From NCBI GenBank assembly GCA_945906795.1, contig CAMDRO010000002.1, positions 1 through 64,000 of the forward strand: 64,000 nt of DNA, in the 5' to 3' direction. Shown piece by piece: positions 5,669 through 14,259 of the stretch. The DNA comes from Spirosoma fluviale (GTDB lineage Bacteria > Bacteroidota > Bacteroidia > Cytophagales > Spirosomataceae). Position numbers and translations under genes: made by a program. Position 1 is the stretch's first letter; the number at the start of each line of letters is the position of its first letter. The notes beneath the pieces are model-generated. The model did no database searches and was not told the origin of the DNA. It was given only the letters and a program-made list of their open reading frames with translations.

Positions 5669-7304
5669 TGACGATCGTCGGCTCACAGAGCAATACATTT
5701 CTCGGATCCACCTCAAATCGCTCCGGTGCTTCTTTCAGCATAAACGTTTGAGTTTTTTGTTTTTTGCCAAGGTGCATTTTCAGCAGGGTAGGGGTTTTGC
5801 TTCCTTTCTTATAATAAGCTACCTCCACGGGCATATTAAAAATAAAATCTCCTTTTTGAATTTGTTCCAAATTGACCTTTAACTTTTTAGTCTTAGCATC
5901 ATAAGTCCAATTCGCCTGTATTTTGGGAATCACCGGTTGGAATAACCACTGTTTAAAGAATATGTTCAAATCCAATCCCGAAGCTTTTTCCATCTCAATT
6001 CTAAAATCATCAGTCGTCGCGGATGACGTATAAAATTTAGCATAGTACGATTGGATCCCTTTTTTGAAATGGGTTTCGCCCATGAGATTTCTCAACATAT
6101 GCAATACCCAAGCCCCTTTTTGATACGTAATTCCTGTAATAACTAGCTCTTTCTCAGCAGTCCTTGGACTCACAATGCTGAAGTCGGGCATTTTTGCCGA
6201 TAACTCTAATACTGTTTTTTTAGCCTTTTCGATTCCTTTGGTATATTCTTCCTTGCCATATTCATGTTCAATGAACAACAAGGTGAAAAATGTCGCAAAT
6301 CCTTCACTTAGCCACGCATCGTCCCAAGTAGTTTCCGTGACCGAATTGCCAAACCATTGATGCGCAATTTCATGTATGACGACATTTCGAGTTCTTTCGG
6401 ACCTTTTGCCCGTCACCAACTCTTCTCCGTAGAAAATAGCGGATGAACTTTCCATCCCTCCATTCACACTAGGCGTCTGGATATTGGCCAATTTCTCATA
6501 GGCAAATGGCCCCACATATTGACTGTAAAATTCCAATACCTTTTTGGTCGGCTCCTGGAAATCATAAAATCCCAACTCCCTATTTTTAGCATAGACCCAA
6601 GTTTCAATGGATTTGCCCATGAACGGATCCAAATATTGGACCGCAAATTCAGCCACACCGATCACAAACAGCCAGCAGGAGGAAGGGACAGATTGTTTCC
6701 AGTGCGTCAACTTCATACTGTTGCCTAATTCAGATTCTTCCAGCAATAGGCCGTTGGAAATTACTTTGTAATGCGAAGGCGCTTTGATCATAAATTCAGA
6801 GGTGGCTTTGTCGGATGGATGGTCAAAAGTCGGCAACCAGTGCCTTGCCCGATTAGGCCAATTTTCATTAAAGAAACTGCGATCCCCTAATTTGGTTTTT
6901 CCAATCCTTAATCCATCCAAAGGAACCCCATGGTATTTAATGGTAAAAATAAGGGTTTGATTTTTCGTGGATGGACTCGGCAAATTAAGGATGATTTCAT
7001 CATTTTGATGCGTATATTGAATGGCCTGATCGCCTACCATGATCGCGTCAATCGCCATACCCTTATTTTCTTTTTCAGCTTTTTGGTTGACGAAATCCAA
7101 TCGGAAATTTCGTAAACCTACTTGCTTGAAATCAATGGTGATGAACGCAATCCCCCTAATTTCATCGTTGCTGTCAGATAGATTGAGCTCAAAAGCATAA
7201 TGCTTAATATCGATGTTTTTATTGACCGGGTAATCATCTGCATGTGCCCTTGGACTACCCAATAATAAGGTAATTGCGAAAAATAAACAGAGAATTTGTT
7301 TCAT
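5589..7304 (-). CDS. M1 family metallopeptidase (exported), with REP-encoded C-terminal tail
   Basis: This 571-residue protein has a signal peptide (about residues 1-22, cut near AHA-DDY). An N-terminal beta domain is followed by the zinc site HEIAH at 311-315, with the third ligand E334 in WLSEG exactly 18 residues on. The exopeptidase motif is GGMES at 282-286, a variant of GxMEN. It should trim peptides in the periplasm or at the surface. The last about 28 residues (SRDAILRV, VETRYFAS) are translated REP DNA, and the stop is the TAG of a REP foot, so the ancestral stop codon has been lost. Its ATG overlaps the stop of the upstream M1 gene (TAATG), implying coupled translation. Confidence 0.92.
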   Translation of the reverse strand: MKQILCLFFAITLLLGSPRAHADDYPVNKNIDIKHYAFELNLSDSNDEIRGIAFITIDFKQVGLRNFRLDFVNQKAEKENKGMAIDAIMVGDQAIQYTHQNDEIILNLPSPSTKNQTLIFTIKYHGVPLDGLRIGKTKLGDRSFFNENWPNRARHWLPTFDHPSDKATSEFMIKAPSHYKVISNGLLLEESELGNSMKLTHWKQSVPSSCWLFVIGVAEFAVQYLDPFMGKSIETWVYAKNRELGFYDFQEPTKKVLEFYSQYVGPFAYEKLANIQTPSVNGGMESSSAIFYGEELVTGKRSERTRNVVIHEIAHQWFGNSVTETTWDDAWLSEGFATFFTLLFIEHEYGKEEYTKGIEKAKKTVLELSAKMPDFSIVSPRTAEKELVITGITYQKGAWVLHMLRNLMGETHFKKGIQSYYAKFYTSSATTDDFRIEMEKASGLDLNIFFKQWLFQPVIPKIQANWTYDAKTKKLKVNLEQIQKGDFIFNMPVEVAYYKKGSKTPTLLKMHLGKKQKTQTFMLKEAPERFEVDPRNVLLCEPTIVSRDAILRVFSQFPVETRYFASDFQFL

Positions 7305-8983
7305 TATTGGAGCGTTACTTTTTTCAAATAATATCCTTTCGCATCTACTTGGGGTGGCAAAATGCTATTGACAATAAGATCCTTGTTGTCCATCACGATG
7401 CGACTAGTTTTATCATTAGCCGTCACGTCAAAAGGCAATGGCATCATTAAATTCCCTACCTTAATTTGGTATTTCTGAAAACCAATTTCCTTGATGTTTA
7501 TGTCCAATACTTGGGTCGTTCTCAGGTAAAAGTCAAAAAATGGTTTTAGGTCTTTTCCTGATTTTGAGCTAAATAGCTTTTCGACATCTGTAGTAGTGAC
7601 AAAATGATCGTAGGTGTATGTTGGATCGGTGGCTAAGGTTTTTAAGGTAGGGAAAAACACTTCATCGCCAATTAAATAGCGTAAACTGTGCATGAAAAAT
7701 GAGCCCTTTCCGTAAATATCGCCTCCTGAATAGACTTCCTCTCCGGTGACTTCTTCCCCAGGAACCACTGCATATCTGTTGCGAACCCCTTTTCTGTGGC
7801 CGGCAATAATTTCATTATAGGCCGACTCGCCGCCGATTTCCAACATCGCTAAAGCCTCTGCGTAGGTTGCAATCCCTTCTTGGATCCACATATGGCCCCA
7901 GTCTTTGTTGGTGACTTTATTTGCCCACCATTCATGGGCATATTCATGAAATAGGTTGGCTGAATATTCTTGGCCTCCGATATTTTTATAGGCAAATTTG
8001 TTGTCAAAAGTAATCATGGTTTGGTGTTCCATGCCCGAATTGGGTACCTCAGCAATGCCTATTTTTTCTTTTACCCAAGGATATTCACCAAAATATTTTT
8101 CCAAGATTTGATTGTCACGTTTTTTGGTTGCAATGACTTTTTTAGCATGCATCGTATCCACTTCTAAGACATAATATTCAATGGGTACTTTGTTGCCAAG
8201 GACGGTAACAAGCTCACCTTTAATTACTTGGTATTTGCCTATGTTAAACAAAATGCAATAATTGCTAATGGTATAATTGGTTTTCCAATGATAGGTTGAC
8301 TTATTCTTTTTAGTCGTCACATTCTGTAGAAGTCCAGGTCCTGCGACTTTTAAATGGGCAGGAACGCTTATTTTCAAATCGGCTCCTTCGTTCGGCTCAT
8401 CGCTGGGGTGGTCTTTACAAGGAAAATACATTTTTCCACCTTCTGCTTGAATGTTGATGGATACCCAGTCATTCCCATTTTTATCTTTCTCCCAGGTAAA
8501 TCCACCATCCCATGGAGGCCTAATGGCCACTGGTGGAATTCCATGGTATTCGATCCAAACTTTTTGGTTGCCTTCGTTAAAACCTGTTTGGGATGTGATA
8601 AATATTTTATCATCATGTTGAAAGTAGGATGCGGGTTTGTTGTTCACCTTGATTTGGGTGACTTTGTATAAATGGATTAAGTCCAAAAGCAGGGTGTCTG
8701 ATTTTTGTGATAAATTCAAACTGACTTCTGTATAACCGCTGATGGATTTTTTCGCTATGTCGACATCTAAACTTATCGTGTAATGCCGAATATCCATATT
8801 GGCTTGCAAGGGTAAAAGCTTTCCCCCCGAAGTAAGGTACAGAATGTCTCGGCTGTTGATGTCATCATTATGCTGACTTTTCGCGATGCCGCTCAGCATT
8901 AAAAGCATAAGAACGAAACCCATTTTTAATTTTATACCTGCGCTTCTCATTTCTGATTTAATGAATGTCTTTTTAGCGTTCAT
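7304..8983 (-). CDS. M1 family metallopeptidase (exported)
   Basis: This 559-residue protein is a divergent paralogue of its downstream neighbour. Zinc ligands are HEYAH at 346-350 and E369 in WIQEG (18-residue spacing). The substrate motif is GMEH at 317-320 instead of GAMEN. A signal peptide lies near residues 21-36 (MGFVLMLLMLSGIAKSQ), so translation may begin at Met12 or Met21 rather than Met1. It is the first gene of a two-gene unit with the next M1 peptidase, joined by a TAATG overlap. The pair probably acts on peptides outside the cytoplasm. Confidence 0.9.
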   Translation of the reverse strand: MNAKKTFIKSEMRSAGIKLKMGFVLMLLMLSGIAKSQHNDDINSRDILYLTSGGKLLPLQANMDIRHYTISLDVDIAKKSISGYTEVSLNLSQKSDTLLLDLIHLYKVTQIKVNNKPASYFQHDDKIFITSQTGFNEGNQKVWIEYHGIPPVAIRPPWDGGFTWEKDKNGNDWVSINIQAEGGKMYFPCKDHPSDEPNEGADLKISVPAHLKVAGPGLLQNVTTKKNKSTYHWKTNYTISNYCILFNIGKYQVIKGELVTVLGNKVPIEYYVLEVDTMHAKKVIATKKRDNQILEKYFGEYPWVKEKIGIAEVPNSGMEHQTMITFDNKFAYKNIGGQEYSANLFHEYAHEWWANKVTNKDWGHMWIQEGIATYAEALAMLEIGGESAYNEIIAGHRKGVRNRYAVVPGEEVTGEEVYSGGDIYGKGSFFMHSLRYLIGDEVFFPTLKTLATDPTYTYDHFVTTTDVEKLFSSKSGKDLKPFFDFYLRTTQVLDINIKEIGFQKYQIKVGNLMMPLPFDVTANDKTSRIVMDNKDLIVNSILPPQVDAKGYYLKKVTLQ

Positions 8984-9093
8984 TTTGATTTTATTTTTTT
9001 TAAAAAAACCTGTAGACTTTTACCTAATTTTCCCTAATACCTATTACCTGAATTTCCTCATTAAACGTTACCTCTTACCTAAATTTACCTTTT

Positions 9094-9198
9094 TAGGGGT
9101 CGAGGTAAACCCGACCCCTACATTACCGTTTTTTCGGACGGGGTAAAACCCGTCTCTTGCGATTTATTTATTTTGGTTGAGGTAACCCCAACCCCTAC
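9094..9198 (-). repeat. Three hairpins of a second REP-like family
   Basis: On the minus strand three hairpins share a centre like GGGTTTACCTC (GGGTTACCTC and GGGTTTTACCCC in the others). The units at 9198-9174 and 9121-9094 begin with a GTAG foot; the middle one (about 9156-9135) begins AGAG. Stems are G/C-rich: GGGGTCG/CGACCCC, GACGGG/CCCGTC and GGTTG/CAACC. The sequence is unrelated to the RAYT-linked units. They lie between the M1 peptidase start and the HigBA pair. Confidence 0.7.
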
Positions 9199-9243
9199 AA
9201 TACCTCCTACCTAATCCATTTTCCCTGTTTAATATGTATATTT

Positions 9244-9546
9244 TTATTGAATGGTTAGGTTTATTTTTCTTCCAAGACCTAGTTCAATTAATTTATACAA
9301 CGTGGATAGTTGGATATCGCTATGTCCATTTTCAATTCTTGAGATGAAGCTTTTTTTTGCTCCAACTTTATTAGCAAGTTCCTCTTGAGTCAATTTAGCT
9401 AGTTTCCTTTCTTCTTTTACCAATTCTCCAATGGCAAAAGATTTTGCCTTAATTTCAAAATTAACTCTTTTCTCTGTTCCAATAGCACCATATCTTTGAT
9501 CAAGATGCTGGTTAAATGTTTTTATATGCTCATTTTCGACCTTCAT
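9244..9546 (-). CDS. higA: HigA-type XRE antitoxin
   Basis: This 100-residue protein has an N-terminal extension and a C-terminal Cro/CI HTH: KLTQEELANKVGAKKSFISR (about 51-70), then IENGHSDIQLSTLYKLIELG. It starts 2 bases after the toxin gene stop, in the toxin-first order typical of higBA. It should bind and neutralise the toxin and repress the shared promoter. Confidence 0.85.
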   Translation of the reverse strand: MKVENEHIKTFNQHLDQRYGAIGTEKRVNFEIKAKSFAIGELVKEERKLAKLTQEELANKVGAKKSFISRIENGHSDIQLSTLYKLIELGLGRKINLTIQ

Positions 9547-9548
9547 AA

Positions 9549-9824
9549 TTATTGTTTTTTAAAATCATTAAAATATGCCTCCATAATGGATTTTGCTTTC
9601 TTCAACTCAACTAAAGGAGTTTTTTGGCTTTTCTTTTGAAACCCGTTAAATAATACGACTAAATTTCCTTTATCGAAACAACAAAATATCCGATAAATAT
9701 TGCTTTCAAATTCTACTCTAATTTCAAACAGTCCTTTAATTCCTTCAATATTCTTCAGAAATTTTGTCGGCACCCGCTCTAAAATTGTAATGGCAAATAG
9801 CACTTCATCAATTTTACCCTGCAA
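9549..9824 (-). CDS. higB: HigB/Gp49-type RelE-superfamily toxin, start unclear
   Basis: The first usable start codon is a TTG at 9824 (91 residues). The body matches HigB-like mRNA interferases of the phage Gp49 family: LFEIRVEFESNIYRIFCCFD, then LVVLFNGFQKKSQKTPLVEL and a C-terminal helix with KAKSIMEAYF. The same frame continues upstream to 9887 and encodes VREIIFYKDYFEDFFKSLNE, which is the expected N-terminal strand and helix of this family. That part has no ATG, GTG or TTG. An ATG at 9889 is one base out of frame, so the toxin either starts at a non-canonical codon or is disabled by a frameshift. Partner antitoxin follows. Confidence 0.82.
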   Translation of the reverse strand: MQGKIDEVLFAITILERVPTKFLKNIEGIKGLFEIRVEFESNIYRIFCCFDKGNLVVLFNGFQKKSQKTPLVELKKAKSIMEAYFNDFKKQ

Positions 9825-9949
9825 TTTTTCATTTAAGCTCTTGAAGAAGTCTTCGAAATAATCCTTGTAAAAAATTATTTCTCTAACATTTTTTATTTGA
9901 CAAAGTTAACTAATAATGGAACTTTTCAAAATAATTTTTGAATTATTTT

Positions 9950-9974
9950 GTAGAGACGTGATACCTCGCGTCTA
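9950..9974 (+). repeat. REP unit with one arm mismatch
   Basis: Plus-orientation unit with loop TACC; its left arm reads AGACGTGA instead of AGACGCGA, which breaks one pair to a G-T wobble. Confidence 0.88.
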
Positions 9975-10029
9975 AAAAAATGTATGTGCTGTGCAATTTT
10001 GATTTTCCAACAGATGCCGCCTTTACAAA

Positions 10030-10091
10030 AGACGCGAGGTATCGCGTCTCTACAGCAATCGGAAAAAAGACGCGAGGTATCGCGTCTCTAC
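10030..10091 (-). repeat. Two REP units after the SDR gene
   Basis: Minus-orientation units ending at 10053 and 10091, both with TACC loops, 14 bases apart. They lie 9 bases beyond the stop codon of the SDR gene. With the unit at 9950 they form an inverted arrangement. Confidence 0.92.
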
Positions 10092-10100
10092 AGAATTTAC

Positions 10101-10853
10101 CTAATAAGTAGCTCTTCCCCCCGAAATATCAAACAAAAACCCTGTCGTAAACGTACATTCCTTTGAAACAATCCAAGCCGATATCTTGGCCACTTCCTCT
10201 ATTTCCCCTAGTCTTCCCATGGGAATTTTGGCGACCATATATTCCAATTGCTTAGGGTCCGTATCCGCGTTCATGGCGGTTTTAATCACCGCCGGAGCAA
10301 GTCCATTAATCGTAATGCCAGCAGTGGCATATTCTTTTCCAATAGATTTGACTATGCCAATAACCGCTGCTTTGGAGGCCGAATAGCCAATCATTCCTGG
10401 ATTACCCTCCTTCCCAGCCATGGACGCAATCAACAAAATACGTCCATAGCCAAAACTTTCCATCGCTTTCACAGCATACTTAGTCATCAAAAAGGTTCCT
10501 CTTTGGTTTACCTGATACAATCGATCAAAATCTTCCGTGGAATAATCCGTGATTTTGGTACTAGTCGGCCCCACAATACCCGCGCAATTAACCATGATGT
10601 GTATTTGACCGTATTTTTTGCCAACCTCCTCATAGGCTGAAACGATGCTTTTCTCTGCTGTTACATCGGCGATGATGGTCGTGACTTCGTAACCGGCCGA
10701 CTTAAATTCGGATTCCGTTTGTGCTAATTTATGCTCATTGTTATCTAACAATACCACTTTCCCGCCTTCTGAAGCGATCAAAGCAGCTATGCCTTTGCCT
10801 AAGCCGTCTGCTCCGCCGCTGATTAATGCCAACTGATTTGTAAATCTTGCCAT
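10101..10853 (-). CDS. Short-chain dehydrogenase/reductase (SDR)
   Basis: This 250-residue cytoplasmic classical SDR has nucleotide motif GGADGLG at 13-19, NCAG at 89-92, and catalytic S144, Y157 and K161 (YSASK). D37 after the second strand favours NAD(H). It is similar to FabG and to sugar-acid dehydrogenases. It is divergent from the gluconate-type permease gene 97 bases away, and a second SDR lies beyond that permease. A sugar-acid or polyol oxidation role is therefore plausible, but the substrate is unknown. Confidence 0.87.
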   Translation of the reverse strand: MARFTNQLALISGGADGLGKGIAALIASEGGKVVLLDNNEHKLAQTESEFKSAGYEVTTIIADVTAEKSIVSAYEEVGKKYGQIHIMVNCAGIVGPTSTKITDYSTEDFDRLYQVNQRGTFLMTKYAVKAMESFGYGRILLIASMAGKEGNPGMIGYSASKAAVIGIVKSIGKEYATAGITINGLAPAVIKTAMNADTDPKQLEYMVAKIPMGRLGEIEEVAKISAWIVSKECTFTTGFLFDISGGRATY

Positions 10854-10950
10854 GTTTGCTATTTGTTTGAAAATAAAATCCTAACATAGAACAATTTTGT
10901 GAAATTTTAATACTTAATTGGTGTACATTTTTTAAAAAAACCTATTTAAT

Positions 10951-12279
10951 ATGATAACCCTTTTAATCACCCTTTTGTCTCTCGGGGTAATTTTGGTCGC
11001 GATTTCAAAATTTGACATTCATCCATTTTTAGCTCTTTTTATTGGCGCCATTGGTTTTGGCATTTGTGTGGGAATGCCCACAGACCTTATTTTAAAATCA
11101 ATTAAAGATGGTTTTGGAGGAGTTTTAGGAAACATTGGCCTATTGATTTTACTAGGGGTAACCATCGGTACCTTCCTCGAAAAAACAGGAGGAGCCATGG
11201 TACTAGCCCAAAAAGTACTTTCATGGATCGGTGAAAAATCCATCATGCTGGCCATGATGCTAAGCGGTTGGATCCTTTCCATTCCCGTGTTTGGCGATAG
11301 TACTTTTATCATGATGAATCCCATTAGCAAATCGCTTTCTTTTAAAGGGAAAGTGCCATATGCGGCAACCACCGTGGCTTTGGCTTTAGGTGCAACGGCA
11401 AGTCACTCCTTAGTACCACCCACTCCAGGACCCATTGCCGCCGCAGGGATCATTAATGCCGATTTAGGTATGGTCATTTTTTGGGGTATGGTGGTCAGTT
11501 TGATCAGTTTAGTACCCTGCTATTATTTTGTGAAAAAATACGTCACTAAAATAGTACTTGAACCCAAATTTGCCGAAGGCGAACAACAAGAAATCAGCGG
11601 AAAAAAACCATCCGCTTTCAAATCATTTTTGCCCATCATTTTTCCACTTTTACTAATTATTTTAGCTTCAGTGGCCAGTTATCCCTCTAAGCCATTGGGT
11701 GAAAATCAATTGACCGATATCATACTTTTTTTAGGAACACCCATCATTGCCCTGTTATTAGGCGCTTTTTTGTCCTTTACCCTTCCTGAAAAATTTGATC
11801 GCCAAGTGCTTTCTTCTACAGGTTGGATCGGTGATTCATTAGTGATCGCTGCCCCCGTTATTTTGATTACCGGTGCTGGAGGAATTTTTGGTAAAATGCT
11901 TCAAAATTCAGGTATTGCCGATATTGTTACTTCAAATATGAGCACGGCCAACTGGGGAATTTTTCTTCCATTTATCATTGCCTTTTTTCTGAAAACAGCT
12001 CAAGGATCCTCAACGGTCGCTATGATAACGACTGCTTCTATTATAAGCCCTATTTTGGTAACGTTAGGACTTGATTCTGAAATCATGCGCGTTTTTACTG
12101 TACTTGCCATTGGTGCAGGTGCCATAGCTATTTCACATGCCAACGATAGTTTTTTCTGGGCTGTGACTCAATTATCAGGTTTGACCATAAAAGAAGGAAA
12201 TAAATCTCATAGCGTCGGTACGGTCATCATGGCTTTCACTTCTATTTTAGCCATTTATCTGTTGACATTTATCGTATAA
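10951..12279 (+). CDS. gntP: GntP family gluconate-type permease
   Basis: This 442-residue inner-membrane protein has about 12 or more hydrophobic helices and follows the GntP family throughout: an ILLGVTIGTFLEKTGGA segment (about 65-81), a conserved SHSLVPPTPGPIAAAG region (about 151-166) and KTAQGSSTVAMITTASI (about 349-365). Family members import gluconate or related sugar acids with protons. It is flanked by SDR genes on both sides, one of them gluconate 5-dehydrogenase-like, so a sugar acid is the likely cargo. A terminator hairpin follows. Confidence 0.92.
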   Translation: MITLLITLLSLGVILVAISKFDIHPFLALFIGAIGFGICVGMPTDLILKSIKDGFGGVLGNIGLLILLGVTIGTFLEKTGGAMVLAQKVLSWIGEKSIMLAMMLSGWILSIPVFGDSTFIMMNPISKSLSFKGKVPYAATTVALALGATASHSLVPPTPGPIAAAGIINADLGMVIFWGMVVSLISLVPCYYFVKKYVTKIVLEPKFAEGEQQEISGKKPSAFKSFLPIIFPLLLIILASVASYPSKPLGENQLTDIILFLGTPIIALLLGAFLSFTLPEKFDRQVLSSTGWIGDSLVIAAPVILITGAGGIFGKMLQNSGIADIVTSNMSTANWGIFLPFIIAFFLKTAQGSSTVAMITTASIISPILVTLGLDSEIMRVFTVLAIGAGAIAISHANDSFFWAVTQLSGLTIKEGNKSHSVGTVIMAFTSILAIYLLTFIV

Positions 12280-12289
12280 TTTAAAATGG

Positions 12290-12326
12290 TGGCCTCCCGG
12301 AAAGAGATTAACGGGAGGCTATTTTT
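12290..12326 (+). terminator. Terminator between gntP and the convergent SDR gene
   Basis: Perfect stem GCCTCCCG/CGGGAGGC with a 12-base loop, followed by TATTTTT on the plus strand. It sits between two converging genes. Confidence 0.75.
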
Positions 12327-13122
12327 ATCGGGCAGTCCAGCCACCATCCACGGATAACATAGCCCCCACCATATAACTTCCGGCGTCACTTGCTAAATAA
12401 ATGGCGGCTCCTTGAATTTCTTTTAGCTCAGCCCAACGACCTAATGCCGTGGCGCCTACCACAAATTTCAAACCCTCCTCCGTATCGGCAATAGGTAAAT
12501 TCATTTCTGTCAAAAAAGGACCTGGACAAATGGCATTGACATTAATATTAAATGGGGCCATTTCTAACGATAATGCCCGAGTCATTTGAACCACGGCTCC
12601 TTTACTCGAAGTATAAGGCGTGCGATTAGACAATCCAATAAGTCCCAAGGCACTCGCCAAATTAATAATGCTTCCCCTTTTTCCTTTTTTCATGTAAGGA
12701 ATCACGGCCCGAGAACTTAACCACGTCCCCGTCACGTTAACATCCATCACTTGCTTGAAATCTTCTAGCGATAATTCATCGATAGCCCCTCGGATATTAA
12801 TTCCCGCACTATTGATTAAAATATCAATTCGTCCCCATTGATTAAAAGCAAACGCTGCCATCGCCTCAGTTTCGGCTTGTTGGGTTACATCCGCTTGGAA
12901 AAAATATGAATCGACCGGATAGGTATCGGCCAACTCTTTTGCCGCATTTTCGCCCTCTTCTTTGTTTCTATTGACCAATAAAATATGGGCACCTGCCGAG
13001 GCTAATCCTGCCGCCATAGCAAGCCCCAAGCCTTTTGAACCACCCGTAATAATGGCCACCCTTCCTGTCAAATCAAATAAATTAATTCCCGGAAATTCTT
13101 TCTTGTCTAATCCTACGCTCAT
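12325..13122 (-). CDS. SDR oxidoreductase, gluconate 5-dehydrogenase-like
   Basis: This 265-residue cytoplasmic SDR has TGGSKGLG at 26-33, NSAG at 104-107, and catalytic Y170 and K174 (YTSSK). Overall it is closest in pattern to gluconate 5-dehydrogenase/2-deoxy-D-gluconate 3-dehydrogenase types (LFDLTGRVAIITGG start, MVGAMLSVDGGWTA end). It is the last gene of the seven-gene minus-strand operon and lacks any export signal, unlike most of the other members. It may reduce the keto product once that is inside the cell. Confidence 0.85.
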   Translation of the reverse strand: MSVGLDKKEFPGINLFDLTGRVAIITGGSKGLGLAMAAGLASAGAHILLVNRNKEEGENAAKELADTYPVDSYFFQADVTQQAETEAMAAFAFNQWGRIDILINSAGINIRGAIDELSLEDFKQVMDVNVTGTWLSSRAVIPYMKKGKRGSIINLASALGLIGLSNRTPYTSSKGAVVQMTRALSLEMAPFNINVNAICPGPFLTEMNLPIADTEEGLKFVVGATALGRWAELKEIQGAAIYLASDAGSYMVGAMLSVDGGWTAR

Positions 13123-13135
13123 TTTTATGTAATAT

Positions 13136-14251
13136 TTATCCTAGTCCTAATTTACTTTTACTATACTGTAAGCAATCCACGATATTTTTTTCTTCAAAAG
13201 CCAAAGCCTGCTCTCCGGTCAATTGGCTCGTGGATGGTAATTTACCCTCAAATTTCCTCTCCCTCACCATGCCTAAGGTTTTGGCTAAAGCAGATGATGA
13301 AATATCACCCATGGTCTCATAATAGGCCGCATCTAAACAAGGTATTTTTAAGGGATTTCGAGTGATCATTTCCAAGTTAAACGTAATCGACGGATTTAAT
13401 TTTTTGCATAAAGCCACAGCAACAGACAAATTGACTATTCCCTGGCCTAATGGAACCTCCGAAAGTAAAAACCCTTTTTCATATTCTTGAACCCCCATAT
13501 CTTTTACATGGGTGGAGAATGAATAAGGGGCTAAGGTGCTAATAACCTCCATAGGATTTTCTAAAAGCGATATATTATTTCCAAAATCCAAGGTAACACC
13601 CACCCATTCACTTTGAATCAGTTTGATGAGTTCTACCATTTCCGAAGCCCTCCAATCCTTGTGATTTTCTACCGCTAATTTAATTTTATGTTTCCTGACA
13701 ATCGGTTCAGCTAAACGCAAAGAATGAATGGCTCCTGTTTTAAACTGCTGAAATTCCGCCGCAGAATGAAAATTCTCATAGCGACGGCCCAACATACAAA
13801 CCGTGCGTAAAATCTTTGCTCCCGCCTCTTTCGCATATAATAATTGGGCTTCAAACCTGGGTACATCGGCCTCAGTCTTAGGTAAACCTATGCTTCCTTC
13901 CAAGTATAAACCCAGTTTTTCTCTTTCATCCCGCATTTTTTTGGTAAAATCATCCGTCCAATCATTCAAGGTTACTTGAATCCCACCGGCGCCTATTTCC
14001 TTGCAATGCCTCAAAAGCTGCAAGGCATTAGTGAAACTTGGGTATTGATCACTCGCCGTTTTAGAATTCCAACGAGCCCAATACGAATGAACGACAACTC
14101 CCATGGCAGGACCTTCCATGGTTTGGGTATCTGATGCTGCATTTGCCTCATAAATACCTAATGCCGCACCCCCGATACCTAATCCCAAACCTCGCAAAAA
14201 CTTTCTGCGGTCAATCTCTTGCTCAATCATTCGTTCTTTCTTGTCCATCAT
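13136..14251 (-). CDS. Tat-exported sugar phosphate isomerase/epimerase-like TIM barrel
   Basis: This 371-residue protein has a Tat leader (DRRKFLRGLGLGIGGAALG, about residues 13-31). The rest is a xylose-isomerase-like TIM barrel. Likely metal ligands lie in KLAVENHKDW, VTLDFGN, FSTHVKDMG and TFNLEMI. Family enzymes isomerise or epimerise sugars or act on inosose-type ketones. The leader places it outside the cytoplasm, so an unphosphorylated substrate is likely. It lies between the cytochrome c fusion and the SDR, with gaps of 8 and 13 bases. Confidence 0.85.
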   Translation of the reverse strand: MMDKKERMIEQEIDRRKFLRGLGLGIGGAALGIYEANAASDTQTMEGPAMGVVVHSYWARWNSKTASDQYPSFTNALQLLRHCKEIGAGGIQVTLNDWTDDFTKKMRDEREKLGLYLEGSIGLPKTEADVPRFEAQLLYAKEAGAKILRTVCMLGRRYENFHSAAEFQQFKTGAIHSLRLAEPIVRKHKIKLAVENHKDWRASEMVELIKLIQSEWVGVTLDFGNNISLLENPMEVISTLAPYSFSTHVKDMGVQEYEKGFLLSEVPLGQGIVNLSVAVALCKKLNPSITFNLEMITRNPLKIPCLDAAYYETMGDISSSALAKTLGMVRERKFEGKLPSTSQLTGEQALAFEEKNIVDCLQYSKSKLGLG

Positions 14252-14259
14252 TCATCGGA

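Noticed and set aside
5484..5882. Open frames on the plus strand across the REP cluster
   Set aside because: They consist largely of translated REP units (RDAILRV, RYFAS) and lie antisense to the M1 peptidase gene.
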